A stretch of DNA of 64,000 nt from Bdellovibrio sp. ArHS (GTDB lineage Bacteria; Bdellovibrionota; Bdellovibrionia; Bdellovibrionales; Bdellovibrionaceae). This document shows positions 1-7,090 of the stretch, one piece after another. The stretch is from NCBI RefSeq assembly GCF_000786105.1, contig NZ_JTEV01000011.1, positions 62,001 through 126,000 on the forward strand. Direction: 5' to 3'. Numbering within the stretch: position 1 is the stretch's first letter; every line of letters starts with the position of its first letter. The position numbers were made by a program, and so were the translations under genes. The notes below the pieces were generated by a model. That model did no database searches, had not been told where the DNA came from, and worked only from the letters and a program-made list of their open reading frames with translations.

Positions 1-1
1 A

Positions 2-514
2 CCCTTCCACACTTCTGCAGATTACGATGGGTATGCGGCAGGTCACGGCGGAATTCACGCCTATTTTGAAGATGCTGTCGTCGGCGAATTCGACGGTGAT
101 TTGGATGCATTGGTCTTGAAAGAAGCCCGCACGATGAAAAATCCCGAATTCTTAAAGCCCAAAACGACCATTGAAAAAATGAAAATTCTGAGCGTGATTT
201 CAAATAAAGAAATCGTGAAGCTGCTGAAGCTGGATCCTATTAAGAAAAAATCTGAACTTAAAAAAGAAAAGGGCATGGAGCTTAAAACCGCTGCTGAAAG
301 AGAACCTGCGAGCGTCGCTTTCAAAAAGATGAAACCTTACATCGTAACTGAAATGGCGCGAGGGGCCGTCCTTTTAGCAAATCTTTGGGATGAAGCTTAT
401 GTCAGCGCTGGCCGTCCAAAAATCGGTGCTTACAAGTCTTATAAATATCCGTTCACTGTGGACTTCGTGGCTCCGGATTACATCACACCCGAGACTTCTT
501 CAGATAAGAAATAG
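2..514 (+). CDS. S1/P1 nuclease / zinc-dependent phospholipase C-like protein, 3' part
   Basis: The reading frame is open from base 2, so the gene begins before the window; about 170 C-terminal residues are visible. Near the left edge is a PFHTSADYDG segment followed by GHGGIHAYFED. This pattern (Pro-Leu/Phe-His, a nearby Asp-Gly, then Gly-x-His and Phe-Glu) resembles the metal-binding core of the S1/P1 nuclease and zinc-dependent phospholipase C superfamily, whose members are usually secreted and cut nucleic acid or phospholipid. The middle is very Lys-rich, and the end (YKYPFTVDFVAPDYITPE) matches nothing I know. The N-terminal half with the first Trp/His ligands and any signal peptide lies outside the window, so family membership is an inference from partial motifs. 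A strong terminator follows. Confidence 0.55.
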   Translation, partial: PFHTSADYDGYAAGHGGIHAYFEDAVVGEFDGDLDALVLKEARTMKNPEFLKPKTTIEKMKILSVISNKEIVKLLKLDPIKKKSELKKEKGMELKTAAEREPASVAFKKMKPYIVTEMARGAVLLANLWDEAYVSAGRPKIGAYKSYKYPFTVDFVAPDYITPETSSDKK

Positions 515-546
515 TCGCGTCTCATTCTGAGATTGGCTAACCATCT

Positions 547-596
547 AGGGCTGCTGTCAGTTTGCTAAACACTGAAAGCGGCCCTATTTCTTTTTA
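547..596 (+). terminator. Rho-independent terminator after the partial nuclease-like gene
   Basis: AGGGC(T)GCT(G)TCAGT at 547-561 pairs with ACTGA(A)AGC(G)GCCCT at 571-585 across a short loop. The stem is followed by a T-rich tract (ATTTCTTTTT). It ends transcription of the upstream gene before the separate secreted-protein gene at 655. Confidence 0.8.
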
Positions 597-654
597 AGAT
601 AGGTACAGCCTTCGCACTGACTCCAGTTGGATAAAATCCACGAGGAGAGAATTT

Positions 655-1125
655 ATGAAAAAGCGTATTTTATTGGCGATGGCAGTGATCATGGTTTTAG
701 GTTCCGTTAAGGCAATGGCGGAAGAGGTGGATGATATCTCTTTGATGATCACCGAAGGAAAAATTCAAGCGGCACAAGCTGCTGCAGTCAGAGACGGCTG
801 TATGGAGTGTGGGTTTAATGCTCAAGGCAAGTGGGACGCCGCTGAATTCGACATGAATCTCATCACCATCCAAACCCAGATTAAAGAAATGGAAAAGATG
901 CAGGACGAACTAAACGACGTGGAAAACACCCATGGACTAATGAGTGCTCTGGGACAGACAATCACCACGGCGGAATCTGTTCGAAAAGAAATTGAGCAAT
1001 CCGTCGATTTAGATAAGTCACGCCAACTGATTAAAGAGCTGAACAAATCTTTAAGAGAATTTAAAGCCCAGCTTCCGGCGAATCAAATTCGTGGCGTGAA
1101 AGTGCACGACGAATTATCTTTTTAA
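655..1125 (+). CDS. Secreted coiled-coil protein, unknown function
   Basis: A 156-residue protein with a clear Sec signal peptide (MKKR, hydrophobic stretch, then VKAMA-EE, cleavage near residue 22). The ATG at 655 follows a GAGGAGAGA ribosome site. After cleavage there is an acidic segment, a pair of cysteines in RDGCMECGF (residues 46-53), and then a long charged helical region (residues about 70-150) rich in Glu, Lys, Gln and Leu with heptad-like spacing, probably coiled coil. The CxxC pair could form a disulfide or bind metal in the periplasm. It lies between a terminator upstream and a shared terminator downstream, so it is a single-gene transcript. I do not recognise the family. Confidence 0.75.
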   Translation: MKKRILLAMAVIMVLGSVKAMAEEVDDISLMITEGKIQAAQAAAVRDGCMECGFNAQGKWDAAEFDMNLITIQTQIKEMEKMQDELNDVENTHGLMSALGQTITTAESVRKEIEQSVDLDKSRQLIKELNKSLREFKAQLPANQIRGVKVHDELSF

Positions 1126-1149
1126 AAAAACTTCCAAAGTGACATATCA

Positions 1150-1188
1150 AACCCCGGTTTTTCGCCGGGGTTTTTCGCCGGGGTTTTT
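1150..1188. terminator. Bidirectional terminator with a duplicated right arm
   Basis: AACCCCGG at 1150-1157 pairs with CCGGGGTT at 1165-1172, followed by TTT. The unit CGCCGGGGTTTTT occurs twice in tandem (1163-1175 and 1176-1188), so the left arm can pair with either copy. It separates the convergent genes ending at 1125 and 1189. Confidence 0.8.
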
Positions 1189-2028
1189 CTATTTTGCAGA
1201 CAGCGTACTACCCGCCGAAGCTGCAATGATACACGAAACCGCGCACCATTGCGTGAAAGTCAGTGTTTCATTTAATATCAAAAATCCAATAAGTATCGCC
1301 ACCACTGGCTCCATACTCATCAGAATGCCGAAAGTTTTTGTAGGAATACTTTTCATCGCCTTCATCTCTAACGAATAGGGAATGGCGCTAGAGAGCAACG
1401 CAATCGCAAACCCCATAGGTAACAACGAAGGGTTCTGTATTTGCGCGCCATTAAAAAATAGGCCCGTAGGAACCGTGACTAAAGCGGCAAACCACATCCC
1501 CCAGGTTGTAACCGGAAGACTGGCTTCTGTCTTGGCGATGCGCTTTCCAAAAACAATGTACAAGGCCCAAAAAAATCCCGCGGCCAAAGCTAAAAACAAC
1601 CCGAGGACATCCAGACTTTCCTGCGTTGTTGCGGAAGGCACCAAAAGATAAATACCCATGGCCGCCAATCCCACCCATACGACGTCCCAGGATTTTTTTG
1701 ATGCAAACAAAGCCACTGCTAAGGGGCCGGTAAATTCAACGGCAACTGCAATTCCTAAAGGAATGCGCTCTAAAGAAAAATAGAAAAGCAGATTCATCGC
1801 GCCCAAGGCGATTCCGTAAGCCGCAACTGGAAGAATCTCGTTTCTGGAAATCTTATGTTTCCAAATTTTTGAGACGACAGAAAGAATCAAAGCAGAGATG
1901 AAAACCCGCAATGCCGTCGTACCTGCCGCCCCGGCTTGAGGAAAGATCTGCTTAGCGATGGATGCCCCAGTTTGAATCGAAAACATGGCGATCAATAAAA
2001 GGCTTAAAGACGAATAAAGCGAATTCAA
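1189..2028 (-). CDS. EamA/DMT-family transporter (RhtA-like exporter)
   Basis: An inner-membrane protein of 279 residues with about ten hydrophobic segments in two similar halves, the layout of EamA-type drug/metabolite transporters. GxxxAxxxxxxFxxLxRIPLGIAVAVEFTGPLAVAL (abridged) in the first half and the SSAIPYSLEMKAMKSIPTKTFG-type segment in the second are typical of the RhtA-like branch that exports threonine, homoserine or related metabolites. The start is TTG at 2028, chosen because GGGAG lies 9 bases upstream and no ATG has a comparable site; the first in-frame ATG would remove half of the first helix. Two palindromes sit 29-70 bases upstream and may control it. The substrate cannot be told from sequence. 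Confidence 0.85.
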   Translation of the reverse strand: MNSLYSSLSLLLIAMFSIQTGASIAKQIFPQAGAAGTTALRVFISALILSVVSKIWKHKISRNEILPVAAYGIALGAMNLLFYFSLERIPLGIAVAVEFTGPLAVALFASKKSWDVVWVGLAAMGIYLLVPSATTQESLDVLGLFLALAAGFFWALYIVFGKRIAKTEASLPVTTWGMWFAALVTVPTGLFFNGAQIQNPSLLPMGFAIALLSSAIPYSLEMKAMKSIPTKTFGILMSMEPVVAILIGFLILNETLTFTQWCAVSCIIAASAGSTLSAK

Positions 2029-2056
2029 AATTGATCACTCCCTTTACAGTGGCGCG

Positions 2057-2098
2057 CGGTGACGGTCACCGTCTGTCACTGCGTTCTCAGTCTGAGAA
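2057..2098. promoter_or_regulatory. Two operator-like palindromes between divergent genes
   Basis: CGGTGAC-G-GTCACCG (2057-2071) and TTCTCAG-T-CTGAGAA (2084-2098) are both perfect 7-bp inverted repeats around one central base. They lie between the exporter gene (start 2028, minus) and the small secreted-protein gene (start 2213, plus). The matching geometry and the promoter-side position suggest binding sites for dimeric regulators; which regulator is unknown. Confidence 0.5.
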
Positions 2099-2157
2099 TG
2101 AATGACGACAAGTTGTTGAAGCCTCGTCGTGACATTCTCAAACCAAGTCACAATTTT

Positions 2158-2173
2158 TGGCACAGTCCTAGCA
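2158..2173 (+). promoter_or_regulatory. Sigma-54-type promoter
   Basis: TGGCACAGTCCTAGCA fits the -24/-12 consensus TGGCAC-N5-TTGCA with one mismatch. It keeps the diagnostic GG and GC with ten bases between them. The predicted start near 2184 would give a leader of about 28 bases before the ATG at 2213, which has an AAGGAG site. Confidence 0.5.
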
Positions 2174-2212
2174 CTAGAGATAGATATACAACTTGTTACG
2201 AAGGAGTTCAAA

Positions 2213-2386
2213 ATGACAATCACGAAAATCATCACAGCAACAATCATCACATTGTCAGCAACTTCTTCTTTCGCAGGTACAAAATGTAGTCACAAAGATC
2301 TTGGCGGTCGCTTCAGCCACACGACAGCATCTCCTCAGGTTCAAGTTGTTAAAACAACTACTTCCACTTATTCAGGCACACGCTAA
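2213..2386 (+). CDS. Small secreted protein, 57 residues, unknown function
   Basis: The ATG at 2213 follows AAGGAG by six bases and gives a 57-residue product; in-frame codons further upstream lack a ribosome site and would spoil the signal peptide. Residues 1-23 (MTITKIITATIITLSATSSFA) form a Sec signal peptide with an ATSSFA-G cleavage site. The mature peptide is only about 34 residues, has one cysteine, and ends in a Val/Thr/Ser-rich tail. A sigma-54-type promoter is positioned correctly just upstream, which argues that this is a real, conditionally expressed gene. The single cysteine could allow dimer formation. I cannot assign a family. Confidence 0.65.
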   Translation: MTITKIITATIITLSATSSFAGTKCSHKDLGGRFSHTTASPQVQVVKTTTSTYSGTR

Positions 2387-2533
2387 TATTGTTCGCTGAA
2401 CGTGAGTTTCTATTTCTGAATCATCCATTTCTGATCCATCCTTTAATATCCCAACTGACACCCTTTAGAACTTCCAAATTTCATCCGAGTTAACTGGCTT
2501 CATAAACCAGAAAATCAGAACAGGTCGGTTGAA

Positions 2534-4174
2534 ATGAACTCGTGGCTTCGTGGTATTAAAGGAAAACTATTTTTTTCGGCAATCATTCCAATCTTTGGCT
2601 TTATCGCTTTAGGGACCATCGCCTATTCCAGCTTTAATTCCCTGGGCGGTCTGTTGAATGATGCTTATGTGAATATCATTCCAAATCTTAAAGCAGTGGA
2701 GGACATCGAGGGAGCTCGCGCCCGCATCGGTCAATATCTATGGGGTGCCATGGCTAATAAGGATGTGCCCAAACATCGAAGTGACTATGTCGCCAAAGCT
2801 CGCGTTGCCGTCAAAGAATATCAAGCGGCGATCAAGGACTACGAAGATGCGACCTTTCAACCTGGCGAACAGGCCATTTATGATGAGATCAAAAGTCTTA
2901 ATGGTGACTATGTTGCTGAAGTGAACAGATTTATCGAAATACTTGATACGGGATCTAACGAGGCCCTGTTGAAAGCTCGCGAGGATATGACCAGCGGCAT
3001 TTATTTAAAGTATTCAACCCAGATTAAAAAGACCGCCAACGAGATCATTTCCTTTTATGAAAAACTGGCTAACGAAAAGAACGCGTTTCAGAAGCAGGAA
3101 ACTAAGAATGCCCTGACTTTGCTGATTCTTATTGGGTCCATCGCGGGGGCCCTGGTTTTCGGAATTCTGCTATTTATCGGCAGCTCTTTGAGCCGTCGAG
3201 TTAGCACCGTGGTTCACAAACTTTCTGATGCCGGCCAACAAGTGAATCAAGCGATCAGTCAGCTATCACTTGCGGGTCAAAGTCTTTCTCAAGCCTCGAC
3301 ATCTTCTGCGGCTTCCCTTGAAGAAACGGTGGCGTCTTTGGAAGAAATGACCTCTATGGTGAAACTAAACTCAGACAACGCCAAACAGGCGGCCAGTTTG
3401 GCAGTCACCTCTCGCTCTGCTGCAGAAGAGGGCGAAGCCGAGATTAAAAATCTAGTTTCATCGATGCACGACATCTCGCAGTCATCGCGAAAGATTGAAG
3501 AGATTATTAATGTCATCGATGACATCGCCTTTCAAACCAACTTGTTGGCCCTAAATGCAGCCGTGGAAGCTGCTCGAGCGGGTGAGCAAGGTAAAGGCTT
3601 TGCCGTTGTCGCCGAAGCCGTTCGCACCTTGGCGCAAAGATCGGCTTCTGCCGCGAAGGACATCACAAGTCTTATTAAAGACTCTGTAGATAAAATCGAA
3701 AAGGGCACTTCTATTGCAGACCGCTCCGGCAGTGTCCTTAGCAACATTGTGACTTCGATTAAAAAGGTTTCTGATCTTAACAACGAAATCTCGGCGGCCA
3801 GTTCAGAGCAAACGACTGGAATTCAGCAAATCAATAAAGCCATGAATCAACTAGATCAGGGATCGCAGTCAAATGCGGCCTCTTCGGAAGAAATCGCCTC
3901 TACGGCAGAAGAGATTTCGTCGCAATCCAATCAAATGCAGTTGCTGGTAAAGGATTTAAATGGCTATGTAACCGGCCAATCCGAGTCTCCGGAACCATCC
4001 ACGAAGGATAAATCGCCAAGGAAAAGAGCCGAACCAAAAGCTCAAACGGTCTCAAAAGTGATTAAATTTACTCCGCCAGAGAAGGTCACTAAGCCTACCG
4101 AAGCGGCGGCGGTGATTCCTTTTGACAGTGAAGATGAGCCCAGAGCAAAAGTGGGTACAACCGACGGGTTCTAA
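2534..4174 (+). CDS. Methyl-accepting chemotaxis protein
   Basis: This 546-residue chemoreceptor has a first membrane helix at about residues 12-32, an extracytoplasmic four-helix-type sensor domain (33-190, rich in charged helices), a second membrane helix at about 191-215, and a long cytoplasmic signalling coiled coil. The hairpin tip is textbook: [20 protein letters not shown] followed by [13 protein letters not shown], which binds CheA/CheW. Between the second membrane helix and the coiled coil I see no clear HAMP domain; the LSRRVSTVV segment leads almost directly into the signalling helices. The C-terminus is a Lys/Pro-rich tail without a CheR-binding pentapeptide. It is flanked by a 150-base leader and a strong shared terminator, so it is monocistronic. 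The ligand is unknown. Confidence 0.93.
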   Translation: MNSWLRGIKGKLFFSAIIPIFGFIALGTIAYSSFNSLGGLLNDAYVNIIPNLKAVEDIEGARARIGQYLWGAMANKDVPKHRSDYVAKARVAVKEYQAAIKDYEDATFQPGEQAIYDEIKSLNGDYVAEVNRFIEILDTGSNEALLKAREDMTSGIYLKYSTQIKKTANEIISFYEKLANEKNAFQKQETKNALTLLILIGSIAGALVFGILLFIGSSLSRRVSTVVHKLSDAGQQVNQAISQLSLAGQSLSQASTSSAASLEETVASLEEMTSMVKLNSDNAKQAASLAVTSRSAAEEGEAEIKNLVSSMHDISQSSRKIEEIINVIDDIAFQTNLLALNAAVEAARAGEQGKGFAVVAEAVRTLAQRSASAAKDITSLIKDSVDKIEKGTSIADRSGSVLSNIVTSIKKVSDLNNEISAASSEQTTGIQQINKAMNQLDQGSQSNAASSEEIASTAEEISSQSNQMQLLVKDLNGYVTGQSESPEPSTKDKSPRKRAEPKAQTVSKVIKFTPPEKVTKPTEAAAVIPFDSEDEPRAKVGTTDGF

Positions 4175-4187
4175 GAAGATTTAAAGC

Positions 4188-4220
4188 AAAAAAAAAGCCC
4201 AGGACGAACCTGGGCTTTTT
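4188..4220. terminator. Bidirectional terminator between chemoreceptor and porin genes
   Basis: GCCCAGG (4197-4203), loop ACGAA, CCTGGGC (4209-4215). An A-run precedes it and TTTTT follows, so it can terminate both the plus-strand gene ending at 4174 and the minus-strand gene ending at 4246. Confidence 0.9.
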
Positions 4221-4245
4221 ACTTTTCACATCAGTGAAGTATCAA

Positions 4246-5343
4246 TTACTTAACGATATCGCCTACGTATTTGAAACCAACAGTGATGATGTTTTTAGTA
4301 GTGTCTTCAGAACCAGCAAGCGCACCAGCAAAGTCTTTGTCTTTGATAGAAGTGTAAGCTACGTGGTAACGGAAAGCATCTTCAGCTTTAGGAACTACTT
4401 CCAAAGCAACTGCGAAAGCATCACGTTTGAAGTTGTCGTTGTCAGCAACTTTGTTTGTCGCCATTTCGTACTTCACAACTGGAACCCACATACCCATTTT
4501 GTAACGAGCTTCTACGAAAGTAGATGTAGTTTCAGATTTAGTGTCACCCGCGTTTTCTTTGTCAGTGTTAGCAAGGTACTCAAGATCTACAGTCAAGTTT
4601 TCCATTGGAGCAATGCGGAAGCCTGCACCTAGGAAAGTTTGTTCGTGACCAGTAGTTGTTGTATCAGCCGCACCCAAAGTATAGCTCAAGTAAGTTTGAA
4701 CCATTTTGTCAGCGAATGAACCCCAGTAAGCCAAGCCCATAGTGTGACGCTTGTTAACAGAAGTCAAAAGCTCGCTGTCTGAATTAGTTTGGTTCGCCAA
4801 TTGGAACTCAACTTTATGGTCTGGAGTGATTGTGTAAGCCGCTGCAACACCAGACATGTTTTCTGGAGTTACTACTGCGCCTTCAGAATCTGTACCAGCA
4901 CCCGCTGTACGACCACCAACTCCGCCGTTAGCCAAAGAAGTTAGGTAAGTATCGCCATCGTAGAACGCACGACGCTCGAAACCACCTACGTTCATCCACA
5001 TTTTACCTGCTGTAAATGTGAAGTTGTCCATTGGCTTAGAGATCGTCAAGTGTTCAACGAACTTATCTACTGTCATAACTTTTTGTGCGCCACCTGGGAA
5101 AGTAGTGTCAGCTACAAATGAACGAAGGTTCAAACCAGCATCAATTGTTGCGTCACCGACCATACCAGTAAGGTACAAACGAGCTACGTTTGGTTGGAAA
5201 AGAGATGTTCCCGCAACTTCACTGCCGTTAGCAGCGTCGTAAGCTGGAGTGTTGACATAGTCAGAACGTACAACGAGTTTTACACCCGCGAACGCGTTAG
5301 TAGCCGCAACTGTCACAGCTGCCATTACTAAAAGTTTTTTCAT
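4246..5343 (-). CDS. Outer-membrane beta-barrel (porin-like) protein
   Basis: This 365-residue protein has a signal peptide (MKKLLVMAAVTVAATNAFA, cleaved before GVKL). The mature chain has alternating hydrophobic/polar strands, many aromatic residues and Gly/Asn/Asp-rich turns typical of porin barrels. Strand-like segments such as VARLYLTGMVGDATIDAGL and FTFTAGKMWMNVGG resemble phosphate/carbohydrate-porin folds. Codon choice is visibly more biased than in neighbouring genes, which suggests high expression. The start ATG follows AAAGGATGCAACA. A LacI-type operator motif lies 58 bases before the start and a candidate -35/-10 (TTGATC-17-TAGCAT, minus strand) lies near it. It probably serves nutrient uptake across the outer membrane; the substrate is not visible. 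Confidence 0.8.
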   Translation of the reverse strand: MKKLLVMAAVTVAATNAFAGVKLVVRSDYVNTPAYDAANGSEVAGTSLFQPNVARLYLTGMVGDATIDAGLNLRSFVADTTFPGGAQKVMTVDKFVEHLTISKPMDNFTFTAGKMWMNVGGFERRAFYDGDTYLTSLANGGVGGRTAGAGTDSEGAVVTPENMSGVAAAYTITPDHKVEFQLANQTNSDSELLTSVNKRHTMGLAYWGSFADKMVQTYLSYTLGAADTTTTGHEQTFLGAGFRIAPMENLTVDLEYLANTDKENAGDTKSETTSTFVEARYKMGMWVPVVKYEMATNKVADNDNFKRDAFAVALEVVPKAEDAFRYHVAYTSIKDKDFAGALAGSEDTTKNIITVGFKYVGDIVK

Positions 5344-5400
5344 TGTTGCATCCTTTCGTTTCGTTGCAATCTTTAGAATTCTTTTAAATCCATTAAAAGT

Positions 5401-5414
5401 TGTAACCGTTTACA
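5401..5414. promoter_or_regulatory. LacI/GalR-type operator motif upstream of porin gene
   Basis: TGTAACCGTTTACA matches the TGTAAnCGnTTACA layout of LacI-family operators: perfect TGTAA/TTACA arms around a central CG. It lies 58 bases upstream of the porin start codon, in the promoter zone. No LacI-family gene is in this window, so the regulator is only inferred. Confidence 0.4.
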
Positions 5415-5591
5415 TAAAAAATGCTAATGATGAGCTAGTCCAAGATCAACAACAAAAATTTTTGGGGGGCTTCGCACCCCTTCAAAACCGCGTCGCTCCG
5501 ATTCAAGATGTGGTTTCAAATCCACACGACTTGCTTCGCCTCTTTTCTTTTTCTTTAGGCTCTTTTTTCTATTTTTTTATTTCCATGAAAA

Positions 5592-5784
5592 CCGCATCAG
5601 CAGCGGATTTCCCAAAGAACTGTGGTGATGAAAAATAATTTCTCGAAGAACCGAGGTGAAGCTCTTTCACCACCGTTTCTTAGTCCTATTGACCGCGCTA
5701 AATTGGACATTTGACGCGAAAGTTCAATTTAGAGTTGGCGCACTAGATCATGGTCTAGTTTATATTTTTTTACGTTACAGTAAC
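5592..5784 (+). other. Structured intergenic region (possible leader RNA or small RNA)
   Basis: The gene-free stretch 5344-5845 (502 bases) separates two divergent barrel-protein genes. Its right half is dense in inverted repeats: CCGC...GCGG at 5592-5606; GTGGTGA (5622-5628) with TCACCAC (5667-5673), which competes with GGTGAA (5655-5660) and TTCACC (5666-5671); an 11-bp stem CTAAATTGGAC (5698-5708) with GTTCAATTTAG (5722-5732); CTAGA...TCTAG around 5742-5758; and the palindrome GTTAC-A-GTAAC at 5774-5784. Mutually exclusive stems of this kind are typical of regulatory leaders, but I recognise no known riboswitch class. The left half is T-rich and pyrimidine-rich with no ORF worth calling. 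Confidence 0.4.
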
Positions 5785-5845
5785 TCGACCTAAGTCATAT
5801 CATTTTCAGCACTGAAACACTCAGAACCTATATAAAGGAGTATAT

Positions 5846-6922
5846 GTGAAATTTTTGAGAGTCGTTGTGTTGGGATGCTTATTAGGTGGTGCAAATGCCC
5901 AAGCTGCAGACCTTGCCGGAATCACTGTAAACGGTGAAGTGGCATTTGATTATAACTTTTTGTCCTCAAAAGCTGCGGGCATTCCAAATACGGGAGCCGC
6001 AACAAATGAGACCTATCGCCTTAACTCAGCTCAAATTCTTTTTAAAAAAGAAACGGATCAGATGAACTTTCTAGCAAGGCTAGCGTATGTTCCGACAGCA
6101 GTTGTGACCACGGCTGCTCCTGAAGCTAAAACGACATACAATCTGGGCACCTTGGATCAAGTGGAAGCCTTCTATAAGGTGACACCCCAGTTTCATGTGG
6201 GTTTTGGACGTTTCCTAACTACCATGGGCTATGAGTCTTTATTAAAGTCTGAGAACTCGACTTATAATAATACAATTGCTTACCAAACAATCGTTCCTGG
6301 ATACGGTGAAGGTCTACGTCTTCGCTATATCGCCGGCGACTGGTTGACGGCAACTCTTTCAACTTACAACCAATCCACTTACAGTGCTTGGGGCGAGGAC
6401 TATACACCGACAAAAACAACTGAACTTTCTGCAACCGGTGTTATCGGCAACCTGACTTGGTTCGGTGGTTATTACTTGGGAACAGATTCTGGTACGACGG
6501 CGAAAGTCGACAAATCAGCTTCTAGCGTTTGGGCCGCTTATAAGTTCGCAGACAATTTTTCATTGGCTATTACTTATGATTCCCGCACGTTCACACCAGA
6601 TGGCGAGCACGCACACTGGGCTGATTCAACTAGTGCCGTACTTTCTTATGGCCTGAACCAGCACAACCTGGCATTGCGTTACGAGATGGTTCGTGGCGCC
6701 GGAGAGTTGGTAGATCCAGTTTCTTTGGCGACTTATGGAATTGCTGACAAAGTAAATTCCCTGACGATCACAGACAAAATCGCCTTGACGGACAACTTCA
6801 AAGTTTATGCGGAATATCGCATGGATCAAGCGGATGAAGATGTTTTCGCTGACGAAGACGGAACCGCAAACAGCAAAAAAGACGCCAGCATGGTCACCTT
6901 GGGCGCCATCGCAAGTTTCTAA
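5846..6922 (+). CDS. Outer-membrane beta-barrel protein, BBP2-like
   Basis: This 358-residue protein starts at GTG 5846, set by AAGGAG five bases upstream; the overlapping ATG at 5844 runs straight into a stop. A signal peptide ends at NAQAADLAG. The mature protein looks like a putative beta-barrel porin-2 family member: it has the typical VGFGRFLTTMGYESL stretch (strand, then Gly-Tyr-Glu), repeated amphipathic strands such as GNLTWFGGYYLGTDSG, and a C-terminal IASF ending in Phe, the signal recognised by the Bam complex. It probably sits in the outer membrane as a channel. A long structured leader precedes it and a strong terminator follows. Confidence 0.82.
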   Translation: MKFLRVVVLGCLLGGANAQAADLAGITVNGEVAFDYNFLSSKAAGIPNTGAATNETYRLNSAQILFKKETDQMNFLARLAYVPTAVVTTAAPEAKTTYNLGTLDQVEAFYKVTPQFHVGFGRFLTTMGYESLLKSENSTYNNTIAYQTIVPGYGEGLRLRYIAGDWLTATLSTYNQSTYSAWGEDYTPTKTTELSATGVIGNLTWFGGYYLGTDSGTTAKVDKSASSVWAAYKFADNFSLAITYDSRTFTPDGEHAHWADSTSAVLSYGLNQHNLALRYEMVRGAGELVDPVSLATYGIADKVNSLTITDKIALTDNFKVYAEYRMDQADEDVFADEDGTANSKKDASMVTLGAIASF

Positions 6923-6935
6923 CAAAAACCTGATA

Positions 6936-6963
6936 AAAAGGGCCTCGCAAGAGGCCTTTTTTA
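6936..6963 (+). terminator. Rho-independent terminator
   Basis: AAAAGGGCCTC (6936-6946), loop GCAA, GAGGCCTTTTTT from 6951. The stem is GC-rich and followed by a T-run. It ends the barrel-protein transcript. Confidence 0.9.
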
Positions 6964-7090
6964 TTTCTCCTCTTTGCTTAAGGCAATTGCTTTTCGGAAG
7001 GTCCTGCGCCAAGAACGAAAGACAAAAAAGAAACTCCTTTTCCGAGCGGGAACTTGTGCTACCCTAAAGAAAAGGAAGTAAGCCTCGACA

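Noticed and set aside
4234-4632. A 132-codon plus-strand reading frame opposite the porin gene
   Set aside because: Shadow of strongly biased codons on the other strand; Phe/Val/Ser-rich with no start signal.
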